NCBI RefSeq assembly: GCF_003594875.1
Contig: NZ_QZEY01000009.1
Span: 1 to 64,000, forward strand
Direction of reading: 5' to 3'
Length of the DNA stretch: 64,000 bases
DNA from: Bailinhaonella thermotolerans
Lineage (GTDB): Bacteria; Actinomycetota; Actinomycetes; Streptosporangiales; Streptosporangiaceae
Below the pieces are notes generated by a model. The model did not search any database, was not told where the DNA came from, and saw only the letters and a program-made list of their open reading frames with translations. The stretch's first letter is position 1, and each line of letters opens with the position of its first letter. The position numbers and the translations under genes were made by a program. Below, piece by piece: positions 51,421 through 61,800 of the stretch.

Positions 51421-52594
51421 GGCGGTGGAGCAGGGCGAGGGTCTCGTCGGGCATGGTGGCGGTGGTGCTGAGGCGCGTGAAGGCCTTGTGCCCGGACTCG
51501 ACGTCGGAGGGGTTGGTGAGGAGGACGTCGGACTCGAAGGAGTGCATGCAGAAGACCTCGGGGGCGTACGGCCGGGCGAAGCGCATCAGGGTGAAGGGCC
51601 CGCTCCTCGGGAGGTAGGCCGGGGCCTCCATCGGGGCGATCTGCAGGGTGATCCTGGGGTTCTTGGCGTGCAGGATGAGGGCGTCGAGCTGGCGCTGCCA
51701 GGGGCCGGGGCCGGTGAGGCGGCGGCGCAGGGCGCTCTGGTCCACGATCGCCCAGATCACCGGGCTGTCCTGGCGGATCAGGAGGTCCTGGCGGGCCAGG
51801 GTCAGGCGGAGGCCGGCCTCCACCGACTCCGTGTCGAGGGGCTGGGACGTGGCCGCCGACACGACCGCCCTGGCGTACTCCTCGGTCTGGAGCAGCGGCG
51901 GGATGAACTGCGTCTGGTAGGTCCGGATCACCGCCGCCTGCTGCTCCAGGCGGCACGTCGTGGCGAGCCACAACGGGATCACGGGGTCGTCGCACCAGAG
52001 CGGCTCGCGTTCGCCCCGGGCCAGGGACAGGACGCATTCGCGCTGGTGGGGCTCGCGGACGCCGTACAACGTGAGCAGCCGGCCCACGAGGGTGGGGGTC
52101 GGCTCGGCGTCGCCGTTCTCGAGGGCCGACAGTACGGCGGGCCGCCGGCCGAGCGCGTGGTCCACCTGGGCCGGGGTGAGGGTGGCGGCCTCGCGGAGGG
52201 CGCGGAGGCGGCCGGCCAGGACGGCCCGGCGGTGGCGGATCGGGGAGGAGACCGGATCGGGATTTCCGTTGTGCTCTCCGGCGGACCGCTCGCGGTGTAG
52301 CTTGACCCACAGACGGCGGGCGTACGCCGCGTCGGCTGCGGGCGTGTTCAGGAAGTAGTCGGGGATCTCGCCGAACCAGGAGGCGATGGCCTCGGCTCGT
52401 TCGATTGTCGTGGTCTGCTGGCCGCCGTGGCGGAGCTTGTGCAACAGGCCGATCGCGACCGAGACGCCGGTCTCGGCGGCGATGCCCTCGGACACCTCGC
52501 GGTAATGGTGTTCGCGGCGTCGCCCGGTCGCCCTGTCGGTCGTCAACGTCGTGGTGAACAGCAGATCCAGCTTGTCGGCGAAGGTCGGGCGCAA
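51401..52594 (-). CDS. Double-HTH regulator with DUF5753 domain
   Basis: A 397-residue protein. Residues 2-85 form one HTH-like domain of the SsdA/EspR-like type (TFADKLDLLFTTTLT, VSEGIAAETGVSVAIGLLHK). About 125-185 form a second XRE HTH (LREAATLTPAQVDHALGR), and DUF5753 follows to the end. A TTG start at 52594 has GGAG six bases upstream; upstream codons would add 74 unlikely residues. No DUF397 partner is present, unlike the XRE gene at 46705. Divergent from a small zinc-ribbon gene. The combination is rare in my experience. Confidence 0.85.
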   Translation of the reverse strand: MRPTFADKLDLLFTTTLTTDRATGRRREHHYREVSEGIAAETGVSVAIGLLHKLRHGGQQTTTIERAEAIASWFGEIPDYFLNTPAADAAYARRLWVKLHRERSAGEHNGNPDPVSSPIRHRRAVLAGRLRALREAATLTPAQVDHALGRRPAVLSALENGDAEPTPTLVGRLLTLYGVREPHQRECVLSLARGEREPLWCDDPVIPLWLATTCRLEQQAAVIRTYQTQFIPPLLQTEEYARAVVSAATSQPLDTESVEAGLRLTLARQDLLIRQDSPVIWAIVDQSALRRRLTGPGPWQRQLDALILHAKNPRITLQIAPMEAPAYLPRSGPFTLMRFARPYAPEVFCMHSFESDVLLTNPSDVESGHKAFTRLSTTATMPDETLALLHRLRDEEI

Positions 52595-52908
52595 GTGATT
52601 CTCCGAACGGTCGGGCCCCCGCTGCCTGCGGGCCGACGTGATCAGGCTAGTGAGGCTGGGGCGGATCTTCAACGGCGGGGCGCGCGCCGCTCCGACCTGT
52701 GCCCATGACCGCGCTTCACCAGCCTCTTGACACGATCGGCGCATGTCCACCACCATGTCGATCATTTCAAAATAGTGAACAGGCCCGCGTACGGCTCTTC
52801 CGCGCGCGCAGACCATGCGATCGTGGTGAACGTCGCCCGCTCACCAGCCGTTTTCCCGGACAAACACGGACGAGGCCGCGACGGCCGAGGCGCGCGAGAG
52901 GAGAACAG
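52595..52908. other. 314-bp divergent intergenic region
   Basis: Between the double-HTH gene and the zinc-ribbon gene. It has TTGACA (52727-52732), TTCA-N6-TGAA near 52770, and TGGTGA-N11-TCACCA (52822-52844), a 6-bp inverted repeat about 65 bp before the zinc-ribbon start. The last is a candidate HTH operator. No gene was recognised. Confidence 0.55.
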
Positions 52909-53118
52909 ATGGTTTCGGTGATATGCGGAGGATGCGGGGAGGCGCACACACTCCGCGAACCCCGTGATCTGGCGCACTGGACCTGGGACGCCCCTCAGCC
53001 GGAGTTCGCCCACTCCCCCCTCGACTGGTGGCGTCCGCGCACGATCTACTACTGCCCGGCCTGCTCCAAAAGCCGCGAGAAGAAGCCCTCGCCGCCGGGC
53101 TCGCTGATGGTGGCCTGA
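52909..53118 (+). CDS. Small zinc-ribbon protein
   Basis: A 69-residue protein with CGGC (7-10) and CPAC (about 49-52), joined by an aromatic-rich loop (HWTWDAPQPEFAHSPLDWW). AGGAG lies five bases before the ATG. Divergent from the double-HTH regulator, which may control it. Role unknown. Confidence 0.75.
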   Translation: MVSVICGGCGEAHTLREPRDLAHWTWDAPQPEFAHSPLDWWRPRTIYYCPACSKSREKKPSPPGSLMVA

Positions 53119-53161
53119 GCTTCGCCGACGGCGGCCCGAGCCGGAGGGGCGCGTCCGCCGG

Positions 53162-53545
53162 TCACCCGGCCGGCAGATGCCTCGTGTCCACCCGGTGCCC
53201 GGCGTGCTCCAGCGCCGCCACCGCCTCCTTCGCCCGGTGCTCGGGCACCAGCACCAGGTCGGCGTGGTAGGTCGAGGCCACGAAGGCGGGCATCTCCTCC
53301 AGCGGCTCCAGCATCGCGAGCAGCACGCCGGCCGCCCCCGGGCCCGTGCCCGGCTGGGTCGCGTAGAACCCCACCCAGCGCTCCCCCGCGCCGGTGGGCC
53401 ACGTCTCCCGCACCACGGTCAGCCCCTCGGGCGCGCGCACCAGCGCGACCCACTCGTCGTCCTCGGGGAACGTCGCGTGCGGCAGATGCTCCACCGCGAA
53501 CACCGAGGGAACCACACTGAGCCGCAACGACCCCGCACTCCGCAT
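53162..53545 (-). CDS. ACT-domain protein (CASTOR-type)
   Basis: A 127-residue protein with two ACT-like repeats: LRLSVVPSVFAVEHLP at the start, then VVRETWPTGAGERWVGFYA, and GPGAAGVLLAMLEPLEEM in the second. ACT domains bind amino acids and act as sensors. No enzyme or transporter gene is fused or adjacent. The start ATG 53545 has a weak GGGG. It is convergent with the zinc-ribbon gene. Confidence 0.8.
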   Translation of the reverse strand: MRSAGSLRLSVVPSVFAVEHLPHATFPEDDEWVALVRAPEGLTVVRETWPTGAGERWVGFYATQPGTGPGAAGVLLAMLEPLEEMPAFVASTYHADLVLVPEHRAKEAVAALEHAGHRVDTRHLPAG

Positions 53546-53694
53546 ACCCCGCACCCTAACCGCCCCCACCGACAGTCCCGCCGCACTCCCCGCCCCCACC
53601 GGGTCCCGGCACGGCCGGCGCGACGCCGTACGGCGGGGCACGGGGCAGTACGCAGGGGCGCGGGCAGTACGGCGGGCGCGGCGCCGTACGGCCG

Positions 53695-54282
53695 TCAGCG
53701 GGGGTAGACGGCCGGTGCGTAGGCGGGCAGGCCGAACACGCGGCGGGCCTGGGCGTGGAGGAGGTCGCTGTTCGTGCCCCCGTGATCCAGGCGGAGGGCG
53801 CGGTGCACGGCGGGCGGGGTGAAGGCCCGGGTGATCCAGGCGTGGTAGTCCGGGCCGTCGGGCGGGAACTGGGCGTCCCGCACCTGGAACCGGCCGCTGG
53901 GGGTCTCGTGGAGGGAGAAGAGGTAGAGGCGGGCGAAGCCGGAGCCGACCATGAGGGCCTCGCCGGAGCGGGCCAGTTCCTCGCAGAAGGCGTAGACGGC
54001 GAGGAGCCGGGCGGCGGCCACGCGGCGGGTCTCGATGAACTCCACCCGGCAGAAGGTCCGGGGCTGGAGGTAGGAATGCCTCGTCGCGAGGAGGCCGTCC
54101 GCCGTCTGGGCGGGGTCGCCCTCCAGGTAGCGTTCCGCCGCCCTGACCAGGGCGCGGCGGGTCCTGTCGTCCACGCGCTCGGCCACGGGCACGGGCGCGA
54201 CGGCCGAGGGCGGCGGCTGGGCGCAGGACGTCAGCGCGCCGGCGGTGACCAGCGCGACCAGGAGCTTTCCGGCCCGGAGCAC
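53695..54282 (-). CDS. Lipoprotein of unknown function
   Basis: A 195-residue protein with a lipoprotein signal peptide: basic start, hydrophobic core (KLLVALVTAGAL) and lipobox LTSC at about 17-20. The mature part has no motif I recognise; RTFCRVEFIETRRVAAARLLAVYAFCEEL has two Cys that may pair. GTG start 54282. It stands alone on this strand between the ACT gene and the reductase. Confidence 0.8.
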   Translation of the reverse strand: MLRAGKLLVALVTAGALTSCAQPPPSAVAPVPVAERVDDRTRRALVRAAERYLEGDPAQTADGLLATRHSYLQPRTFCRVEFIETRRVAAARLLAVYAFCEELARSGEALMVGSGFARLYLFSLHETPSGRFQVRDAQFPPDGPDYHAWITRAFTPPAVHRALRLDHGGTNSDLLHAQARRVFGLPAYAPAVYPR

Positions 54283-54374
54283 GTACCCACCATTCCAGTT
54301 CCGGCGGTCCGGGAAACGCGACCCGCCGACTCGCTATGTCACGGTGGGCGACAGATTGCTTACCTATGGCGAAA

Positions 54375-55562
54375 TCAGGCGGGCTCCGGGGCCTGGGCGG
54401 CGATCTCGCCGCGGTAGTGCATGGCGCGTTCGAGGAGGCCGACGGCGACCACCCCGACGAGCCGGTCCCCGCGGAAGTAGCCGACGACCACCTCACCGTC
54501 CAGATCGCCCTCAAGCACCCGGGGCTCCCCCAGGTCGGGCGCGCCGAAGGACTGGATGCGCAGGCCGTACTGGTCGCTCCAGAAGGACGGCATCGGCGCG
54601 AACGGCGTGGCGGGGGCGGGCTCGCCGCGCAGGTGGGCCGCCAGGACCGGACCGGCGCGCTTGGCGGTGTCGGTGGGGATGTTCCAGTGCTCGACGCGGC
54701 GCGGCACGTCGTCGAAGAGGGGGTTCGGGAAGCGGGCGACGTCGCCCACCGCGACCACCTCGGGGCGGGACTCCACGCGCATGTGGTTGTCGCAGAGCAC
54801 GCCGTCGGACAGGTCCAGGCCGTTGCCCTCCAGCCACTCGACGTTGACCAGCGAGCCGAGCGCCTCGACCAGGACGTCGCAGGGCAGCGCGGTGCCGTCG
54901 TCGAGCACGACCCCGGCCACCCGCAGGCCCCCGTGGACCTCGGTGATCGTGTGGCCGAGCCGGAAGCGCACGCCCTCGCGCTCGTGGCGGCGGCGCATGG
55001 CCTCCCCCAGCTCCGCGCCGAGCGGGCGGATCATGGGGGTGGGGTCCGCGGCGACGACCTCGACGTCGCAGCCCAGCTTGACGGCGGTCGCGGCGACCTC
55101 GCAGCCGATGAACCCGGCCCCGACGATCACCACGCGGGCCCCGGGCGTGAGCGCGGCCCGCAGCCGGAGCGCGTCGTCGAGGGTGCGCACGACGTGCCGC
55201 CCGTCGCGCGGGCCGGGCAGGCCGAGGGAGCGGGGGCGCAGACCGGAGGCGACGACGAGCCCGTCGTAGGACAGCTCGGAGCCGTCGGCGAGCACGACAC
55301 GGCGCTCGCGCAGGTCGGCGCGCAGGACGGCGGAGCCGAGCCGCCAGGTCACGTCGGCGACGGTCTTGCGGCGGCGCAGCTCGACGGTCTCGAACGGGAC
55401 CTCGCCGGACAGCGCCTCCTTCGACAGCGGCGGCCGGTTGTACGGCATGTGGGGCTCGTCGCCGATCACGACGATCTCCCCGTCGTACTTGGCGGCGCGC
55501 AACTGCTCGGAGCTGCGGAGCCCGCCCAGGGACGCTCCGACGACGACGACGCGATGACCCAA
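54375..55562 (-). CDS. FAD-dependent ferredoxin reductase
   Basis: A 395-residue pyridine nucleotide-disulphide-family flavoprotein that moves electrons from NAD(P)H to ferredoxins. FAD motif VVVGASLGGLRS (5-16), PPLSKEAL, NAD motif VIVGAGFIGCEVA (about 145-157) and the FAD end AVGDVARFPNP are visible. TTG start 55562 has GGAG seven bases upstream. It could serve the desaturases or a P450 elsewhere; no ferredoxin or oxygenase gene is adjacent. Confidence 0.92.
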   Translation of the reverse strand: MGHRVVVVGASLGGLRSSEQLRAAKYDGEIVVIGDEPHMPYNRPPLSKEALSGEVPFETVELRRRKTVADVTWRLGSAVLRADLRERRVVLADGSELSYDGLVVASGLRPRSLGLPGPRDGRHVVRTLDDALRLRAALTPGARVVIVGAGFIGCEVAATAVKLGCDVEVVAADPTPMIRPLGAELGEAMRRRHEREGVRFRLGHTITEVHGGLRVAGVVLDDGTALPCDVLVEALGSLVNVEWLEGNGLDLSDGVLCDNHMRVESRPEVVAVGDVARFPNPLFDDVPRRVEHWNIPTDTAKRAGPVLAAHLRGEPAPATPFAPMPSFWSDQYGLRIQSFGAPDLGEPRVLEGDLDGEVVVGYFRGDRLVGVVAVGLLERAMHYRGEIAAQAPEPA

Positions 55563-55760
55563 GGTGCCACTCCACGATCTCGTTTGACCTGTCGAGACTA
55601 CTTCCTCATACCCGGTGGGCCGGGTGTCGCCTTCGTCACCCCCGTCCCTTCGCCCCGACGCTGCCGGGCGGCCCGCCCCGCGCGCCCGGCGGCCCGCTCC
55701 GCCGTACGGCCGGCATACGGCCCGGCGTCCGGCCCGGCGGCGCGGCGGCCGTACGGGATG

Positions 55761-56294
55761 TCAGGGGGTGGCGCGGAGCTGTGCGCGGCGGCGGGGGCCG
55801 TCCTCCTCCAGGTGGCCGATGATCGCGCGGAGGGTGGCCGCGAGGCCGTCCGCGCCGGGGCCGTCGAGGGGCTTGAGGACGTAGGTCTCCTCGGTGTTGA
55901 AGCGGGGGAACATGTCCTGCATGAGACGGCTCCCGGCGGGGGTCAGGCCGAGCAGCACCAGCCGCCCGTCCGTGCTGTGCGGGGTGCGGGCGACCAGGCC
56001 GCGGGCCTCCAGCGTCTTCATGACGCCGGTCAGGGTGCCCTTGGAGATGCCGGCCTCGGCGGCGACGTGCCGGGTCTCCATGTCGCCCCAGATCCAGATC
56101 ACCCAGAGCACGACGAACCCGGTCCAGGTGAGGTCGGCGTCCTTGAGGACGGCCTGTTCGAGGTGGTTGCGGATGGCGTTGACGGCGCGGTGCAGGTTGG
56201 AGACGGCGGCCATCGCGCGGAAGTCGAGCGGGAGGTCGCCGAGCCGCTCGTGGACGGCGCGCTCGGTCTCCGTGAGGGTGTGGTGGCCGGTCAT
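55761..56294 (-). CDS. MarR-family transcriptional regulator
   Basis: A 177-residue winged-HTH regulator. The recognition part is HVAAEAGISKGTLTGVMKTLEARG (about 78-101; cited by position), with the wing TPHSTDGRLVLLGLTPAG. GGAG lies five bases before the ATG. It is divergent from the M24-SDR operon, which it may control, and 198 bp from the reductase gene on the same strand. Confidence 0.92.
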   Translation of the reverse strand: MTGHHTLTETERAVHERLGDLPLDFRAMAAVSNLHRAVNAIRNHLEQAVLKDADLTWTGFVVLWVIWIWGDMETRHVAAEAGISKGTLTGVMKTLEARGLVARTPHSTDGRLVLLGLTPAGSRLMQDMFPRFNTEETYVLKPLDGPGADGLAATLRAIIGHLEEDGPRRRAQLRATP

Positions 56295-56430
56295 GGACGC
56301 TCCGCCTCGGTGAGGTGATCATCCGGTCCGAAACGACCGGGGAAGCTCAAGAGTAGATGGATCTCGACCCGTTTCAACTCCCATCTCAAGAGCAACATGG
56401 CCGTCATCGGACAGTCCGTCTTGACCCTCT

Positions 56431-56460
56431 TCACAAGCTAGTTGTACTTTGCGTCTAATA
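56431..56460 (+). promoter_or_regulatory. Candidate promoter of the M24-SDR operon
   Basis: TTGACC (56431-56436), an 18-bp spacer and TACTTT (56455-56460) suit a housekeeping sigma. Upstream, CTCAAGAG occurs at 56346 and 56395, a direct repeat that may bind MarR. Confidence 0.45.
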
Positions 56461-56509
56461 GCGGTCCGGGCGATGCCCGGGCGAACAGCGGCTCAGGCTG
56501 GGGGACGTC

Positions 56510-57361
56510 GTGAAAGCCGACCTCGAACGCGCCGATCTGGACCGGCACAGGCGGGTGCAGCGGCTGGCGTACCGCTGCGCCGAGGAGGTGGCGGCCGGGC
56601 TCGAACCGGGGGTCACCGAGCGCGAGACCACCCGCCGCATGCGCCGCTGGCTCCTGGCCAACGGCGTGGACGACTGGTTCCACGTGCCGTTCGCGTGGTT
56701 CGGCGACCGGACCGCCTTCCGCGGGTTCCGCCTGCCGCACCAGTTCCTCCCCACCGCGCGGCCGCTGGCGGAGGGCATGCCGTACGTCCTGGACGTGGCC
56801 CCGATCGTGGACGGGTACGTCGCCGACATCGGGTACTCCGGGTGCCTCGGGCCGAACCCGGTCTGGGAGCGGCTGTACGCCGACCTCGCCGAATACCGGG
56901 GGTTCATCCTGGACCTCGTACGGCGGCGCCGGCGGTTCGCGGAGATCTACGACGAGGTGGACGCGCTCGCGACGCGGCAGGGATACGACAACCGGCACCA
57001 GGTCTACCCCGGGAGGGTGATCGGCCATCAGGTGGGGCGGCTGACCAGCCGGCTGCCGCGGGTCGTGGTCGCGCGGTCGTTCGGGCTGCGCACCCTGGAG
57101 ACGATCGGCCGGGAGCTGGTCAAGGAGCGGTTCGAGGGCCGATCGCCGCTGTGGAACAACGCCCGGTCGTCCGATCACCCGCCGACTCCGGGCCTGTGGG
57201 CGGTCGAGCCGCACATCGGGTTCCGCACCCGCACGCCCGGCGCGGTCGGCGCCAAGTTCGAGGAGCTGCTCGTGGTCACCGAGGACGACGCCCACTGGCT
57301 CGACGACGACCTGCCGCACGTGCGCCGGTGGGCGGCCGGCGAGGTGACGTCGCGTGCCTGA
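56510..57361 (+). CDS. M24-family metallopeptidase-like protein
   Basis: A 283-residue pita-bread-fold protein of the M24 family. Expected metal ligands appear as Asp in LDVAPIVDGYVADIGYSG (about 92-109), His in VIGHQVGR, Glu in VEPHIGF and Glu in KFEELLVV. It could be a creatinase- or aminopeptidase-like enzyme acting on a small amide. GTG 56510 has GGGGGAC upstream. Coupled to the SDR gene by an 8-bp overlap, so both act together. Confidence 0.85.
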   Translation: MKADLERADLDRHRRVQRLAYRCAEEVAAGLEPGVTERETTRRMRRWLLANGVDDWFHVPFAWFGDRTAFRGFRLPHQFLPTARPLAEGMPYVLDVAPIVDGYVADIGYSGCLGPNPVWERLYADLAEYRGFILDLVRRRRRFAEIYDEVDALATRQGYDNRHQVYPGRVIGHQVGRLTSRLPRVVVARSFGLRTLETIGRELVKERFEGRSPLWNNARSSDHPPTPGLWAVEPHIGFRTRTPGAVGAKFEELLVVTEDDAHWLDDDLPHVRRWAAGEVTSRA

Positions 57362-58196
57362 CAGCCGGGTGGTGGTGATCACCGGGGCCGGCGGCGGGAT
57401 CGGCCGCGCCACCGCGTTCGCGTTCGCCGAGGCCGGGGGCGTGGTCATCGCCGCCGACATCGACGAGGCCGCGGCCCGCCGCACCGCCGAGCTGGCGTCC
57501 CTGCTCGGCCGGCCGGCCCGCGCCTACCGGGTGGACGTCTCCGACGCGGCCGCGATGGAGGAGTTCGCGGACGCCGTACGGCGTGAGCACGGCGCCCCGG
57601 GGGTCGTGGTCAACAACGCCGGGATCGGGGTCTCGGGCTCGTTCCTCGACACCGGGCCGGAGGACTGGCGGCGCGTCATCGGCGTGAACGTGTTCGGCGT
57701 GATCCACGGCTGCCGCCTGTTCGCCGCGCAGATGGTCGGCGCGGGGCGGCGCGGGCACATCGTCAACGTGGCCTCCGCCGCCGCGTACCTGCCGTCGGCG
57801 GCCATGCCCGCCTACGCCACGACCAAGGCCGCCGTCCTCATGCTGACCGAATGCCTGCGCGCCGAGCTGGCGGGCCAGGGCATCGGCGTGACCGCCGTCT
57901 GCCCGGGCGTGGTGAACACCGACATCACCCGGACCACGCGCTTCGCCGGGGTGGACGCGGCCCGCGAGGCCGAGGCGCGGCGCAGGCTCCAGAAGGCGTA
58001 CCGCCGCCGCGGCTACCCGCCGGAGAAGGTCGCCGACCAGATCGTGCGGGCCGTGCGCCGCGACCCCGCGATCCTGCCCGTGACCCCCGAGGCCCGGGTG
58101 GGCCTCGTCCTGTCCCGCCTCTCCCCCGGCCTGCTGCGCCTGGGCGCCCGCCTCGACCCGGGCGCGTACCTCACCCGCGGGAAACCCTCCCGATGA
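57354..58196 (+). CDS. SDR-family oxidoreductase
   Basis: A 280-residue SDR with TGAGGGIG (11-18), NNAG (about 88), Ser in NVASAAAYL and YATTKAA. The C-terminal 50 residues (ARVGLVLSRLSPGLLRLGARL) form a hydrophobic-basic extension seen in EphD-like SDRs, possibly membrane-associated. GTG start at 57354 lies inside the M24 gene. Substrate unknown. Confidence 0.9.
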   Translation: MPDSRVVVITGAGGGIGRATAFAFAEAGGVVIAADIDEAAARRTAELASLLGRPARAYRVDVSDAAAMEEFADAVRREHGAPGVVVNNAGIGVSGSFLDTGPEDWRRVIGVNVFGVIHGCRLFAAQMVGAGRRGHIVNVASAAAYLPSAAMPAYATTKAAVLMLTECLRAELAGQGIGVTAVCPGVVNTDITRTTRFAGVDAAREAEARRRLQKAYRRRGYPPEKVADQIVRAVRRDPAILPVTPEARVGLVLSRLSPGLLRLGARLDPGAYLTRGKPSR

Positions 58197-58339
58197 GGCT
58201 CCCGCCGTACGGCCCCGTGCGCCCGGCCGTGCGGCGGGACCGCCCGCGCGGACGGTCGCGGGCGGCCACGATCAGTCGCGGGCGGACGCGGTGGTCGCGG
58301 GTGGTCGCGGTGGTCGCGGGGGTGCGGTCCGCCGCCCGG

Positions 58340-58600
58340 TCAGGGGAGGTCGGGGAGGCGCAGGGAGCGGCCGAGCGGGGGGAGGGGCTCGGTGGAGTCG
58401 GCGTCGGCCAGCCGGAGCTGGACGCACCCGTCGGCCACGTAGGTGGTGACGGGCCTGCGCAGGATGCGGGCGGCACGGCGGCCGGCCTCACTGAGCAGGG
58501 CGTGCTGGCGTTCGCTCATGTAGCGTCGGCGGACCGCGCCGAGGTGCTGAAGTTCCTCGGCGAAGAGTAGGGCGAGCGCGTCTAAATAGGGCTCACTCAT
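58340..58600 (-). CDS. Small hypothetical protein
   Basis: An 86-residue protein beginning MSEPYLDALALLFAEELQHL with two amphipathic helices, then ending RLADADSTEPLPPLGRSLRL. No family recognised. AGGGG lies four bases before the ATG. The upstream 58197-58339 contains only short GGTGGTCGCGG tandem repeats. Coding is likely from codon use. Confidence 0.55.
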   Translation of the reverse strand: MSEPYLDALALLFAEELQHLGAVRRRYMSERQHALLSEAGRRAARILRRPVTTYVADGCVQLRLADADSTEPLPPLGRSLRLPDLP

Positions 58601-58807
58601 CCGCCCCTGCCAGCGGTCGGTGCCTCCAACGCGCCACTCTACGCCCGCCGCCTGCCGCGATCCGCCCCCATGACGGTTACAGCAGGTCGCGCGCGGGACA
58701 GAGGAACGCAGCCCTCGCGCCAACCGGCCGCGCGCTTCGCCCGCCCGGATCGGGGTACCCGCCCCTCCCCGCCGCGCCCTCCCGCCCCCGGCGTACGGCG
58801 GGCGAGG

Positions 58808-61800
58808 TCAGCGCGGGGGGACGGCGCAGTCCGGGTGCGAGCGGGCGGGGCGGGTCACGAGCAGCGCCCTGGCATGGTCGCGGGCCAGGTTCCACGAGCC
58901 CCACGAGCCGGGTTCGCGCAGGTGGCGGCTGTGCGCGATGCGCGAGAGCACGCAGCCCCGGTACGGCTCCGGGAGCCGGTCGGCCGCGGGCACCGCGTCG
59001 GCCGACAGACCGGCGAGGTACAGGTGGTCGGCGCGCGCGGGGCCCCGGGCGGCGGTCTGGGTCTCGGCGATGCGCAGGTCGGGGTTCCACCCGACGAAGG
59101 CGACGATCGCCACCCCCGTCATGAGGGCGGCCGAGCGCGGCAGCCAGCGGGCGGAGCGGCCGGCCAGCCGCGCCGCGCCCGCGACCAGGACCAGCAGGAA
59201 CGTCGCGCCGATCCACCACACCGCCGCCGCGACGGACGCCCGCAGCCGGGTCAGCCCGTAGACGTCGGTGTAGAGGCCGAGGCGGTGCAGCGCGGACGCC
59301 AGGATCACCAGGGTCAGCCCGCACAGCAGGCCGAGCAGCCCGGCCAGCAGCCACCCGTCGGTCCCGCGTCTGCCGGGCACCAGCCAGGAGGCCAGCGCCA
59401 CGATGCCCAGCACGAACACGCTGACCGCGACGAGCTGGAAGAACCCCTGCCGGGCGTACTCGGCGTAGGTCAGCCCCGCCGTCTCCACCACGCGCCGGCT
59501 CCCGCCGAACAGCACGGTGATCTGCACCGTGACGAACGCCGCGAACAGCGCGTTCAGCGCCGCCAGCGGGACCAGCCAGAGGGTGCGGCCGAGCGCGGGC
59601 CGCACGTGGGCCCCCTCGGGCTCGGTGGCCGGGCGGAGCGCCGTGAGCACGCCGGACGCGGCGAGCACCATCACGGCGACGGCCGCGAAGAGCCGGCCGG
59701 GCAGCGAGTCGGCCCAGTCGGGCGCGGTGAAGATCCGGCGCGCGATGTCGGCGAACACCGCGTCCGCCGACGCGAACAGCAGCCCGAAGAAGGCCAGCAG
59801 CACGAGCGTCACCCCGGCGCTGAGGACCCCCGGGAGGAGCCTGCGACGCCCGGCCAGGCGCTTGACCGGCTGCGCCAGGAACCACGGCACCGGGAACGCC
59901 GACACCACGAGCGACAGCCCGCCGAGCAGCAGCCCGAGCCAGGTCCGGCCCGCCCCGGACACCGCGAGCGCGGCCATCCCGAACGCCCCGGCCACGGCGA
60001 CCAGCGACACCCACTCGGAGTCGCGGTAGAGCAGCGTCGCGACCAGCGTGTACGCCACGAGGCCGTACGCCACCGACCACGGGTTCAGCCGCGTCCTCAC
60101 CGCCACCGGCAGCACGACCAGCCCGGCCGCCACCGCCGCCAGCACCATCCCGAGGCCGGCCGAGTGCCCCGGCACCGCGACCGCGGCCAGCGCGCCGACC
60201 GCCGCCAGCGCGCCCAGCAGCCAGCCGGGCGCCTCCGGCAGCTCGGGCCGGGGCAGCAGGGGCGGCGGCACGTAGGCGGGCGGCTGGCCCGCGACCCCCC
60301 GCGCTCCCGGATATCCGGCGTCGGGCCGCCGGGGATCCCCCGGCCGCGCCCCCGCCGCCCGGCCCGCCCCGGACGCCGCGAGGGGTCCGGCGGCGCCCGG
60401 CCGGGTCGCCGCCGGACGTCCCCCGGTCCCCACCGGAACCCGTTCGCCCTGGTCACGCCGCGAGGCGTCGCCGCCCGTGCCCGGCGTCCCCGACGCGCCC
60501 CGCACGCCCGCCCCCGCCGGCCCGGCCGGTCCGCCCGATGTGTCCTGCGCGGCCGATGTGTCCTGCGCGCCCGGTGCGGGCGGTGCGCCGCGTCCCGCTC
60601 CGGACGCCGCCGGGCGCTCGCCCCCTGAGGCGTCGCCGCCCCGCCCGGTCGCACCGTCCCGCGAGGCCGAGCCGTCCCGCGGGGCCGAGTCGCCCCGGTC
60701 GGGCGATTCGCCCCGATGAGCCGATTCGCCCCGATCGCCGTGACCCATGCCGGCCGCCTCTCCCGTCCGCTCCTCCGCCGCTTCCCGTGCCCGGCCTCCC
60801 CCGGGCTCGCCGATCGTCGCCGCCGCCCGCGCGCCGCCGGGTCCCGCCGCCTCGGCCCGCACGGCGGGGCGCGAGCCCGCGGGGCCCGGGACCGGAAGCG
60901 GGCCGGGCGGGGTGTGGTGGCCCTGGTGGGCGAGGTGACCCTGCGGGTGCGGGTACGGCGCGTGGGAGTACGGCGGGCGCGCCCCGGCCGGGGCGCGCCC
61001 GATGGTGGAGCCGAGCAGCGCGCCGCCGCCCAGGCAGGCCACGAAGACCAGCAGCGCCGCGGAGGTCCCGAAGAACAGCCCGAAGACCAGCGCCCCGATC
61101 ATCCCCGCGGCGAACCCGAACACCAGCCCCAGCACCACGGCCAGCACCGAGCTCCCGTGCCGCGGCTCCCGCCACGGGTCCCCGTGGAGCACCGGCGTCC
61201 ACTCCCCCGGCCCCCCGCCGCCCCGGCGCGCCGCCTCCGGCCGGGCCGGACCGGCCCCCTCGTCCCGGTCCCGCTCGGCCGCGCCCCCGTCCGGCGCCGC
61301 GGACGCGGCCGACGCCTCGGCCCCGGCCGTGCCCCCGGACGCGTCCCCGGCCGTGTCCCCGGACGCGTCCCCGGCCTTGTCCCCGCCGGCCGCGGAGTCC
61401 GCCGCCGCCCCGGGCGCCCGCCGTACGGCGTCCGCGCGGACCTCGCTCCGCCGTACCGGATCCCCGGCCGGCTCGCGGGCCTCCCCCGGCCCGGCCGGAT
61501 CCGCGCCCCCCGCCCGGCCGCCCGGCTCATCGGGGACCGGCACGGACCTGGCCTCCTCGGCAGGCACGGCCCGGCTCGGCCGAGCCCCGGCGGGCGCGCG
61601 GCCCGCCGGTTCCGCGGGGACGCCGGCCCGCTCGAAGCCCGGCACGCCCGGGACCTCGCCGGACGGGCGGCCCGCGAGGGCGGGCGGCGGGGACGAGGAC
61701 GGCGGCGCGGGGACGACGAGGGAGATCGGGAGGTCCACGGTCATCCGGCAGCCGCCGGGGTCGCCGTCGGCGGCGTGGATGGCGCCGCCGTGCAGTTCCA

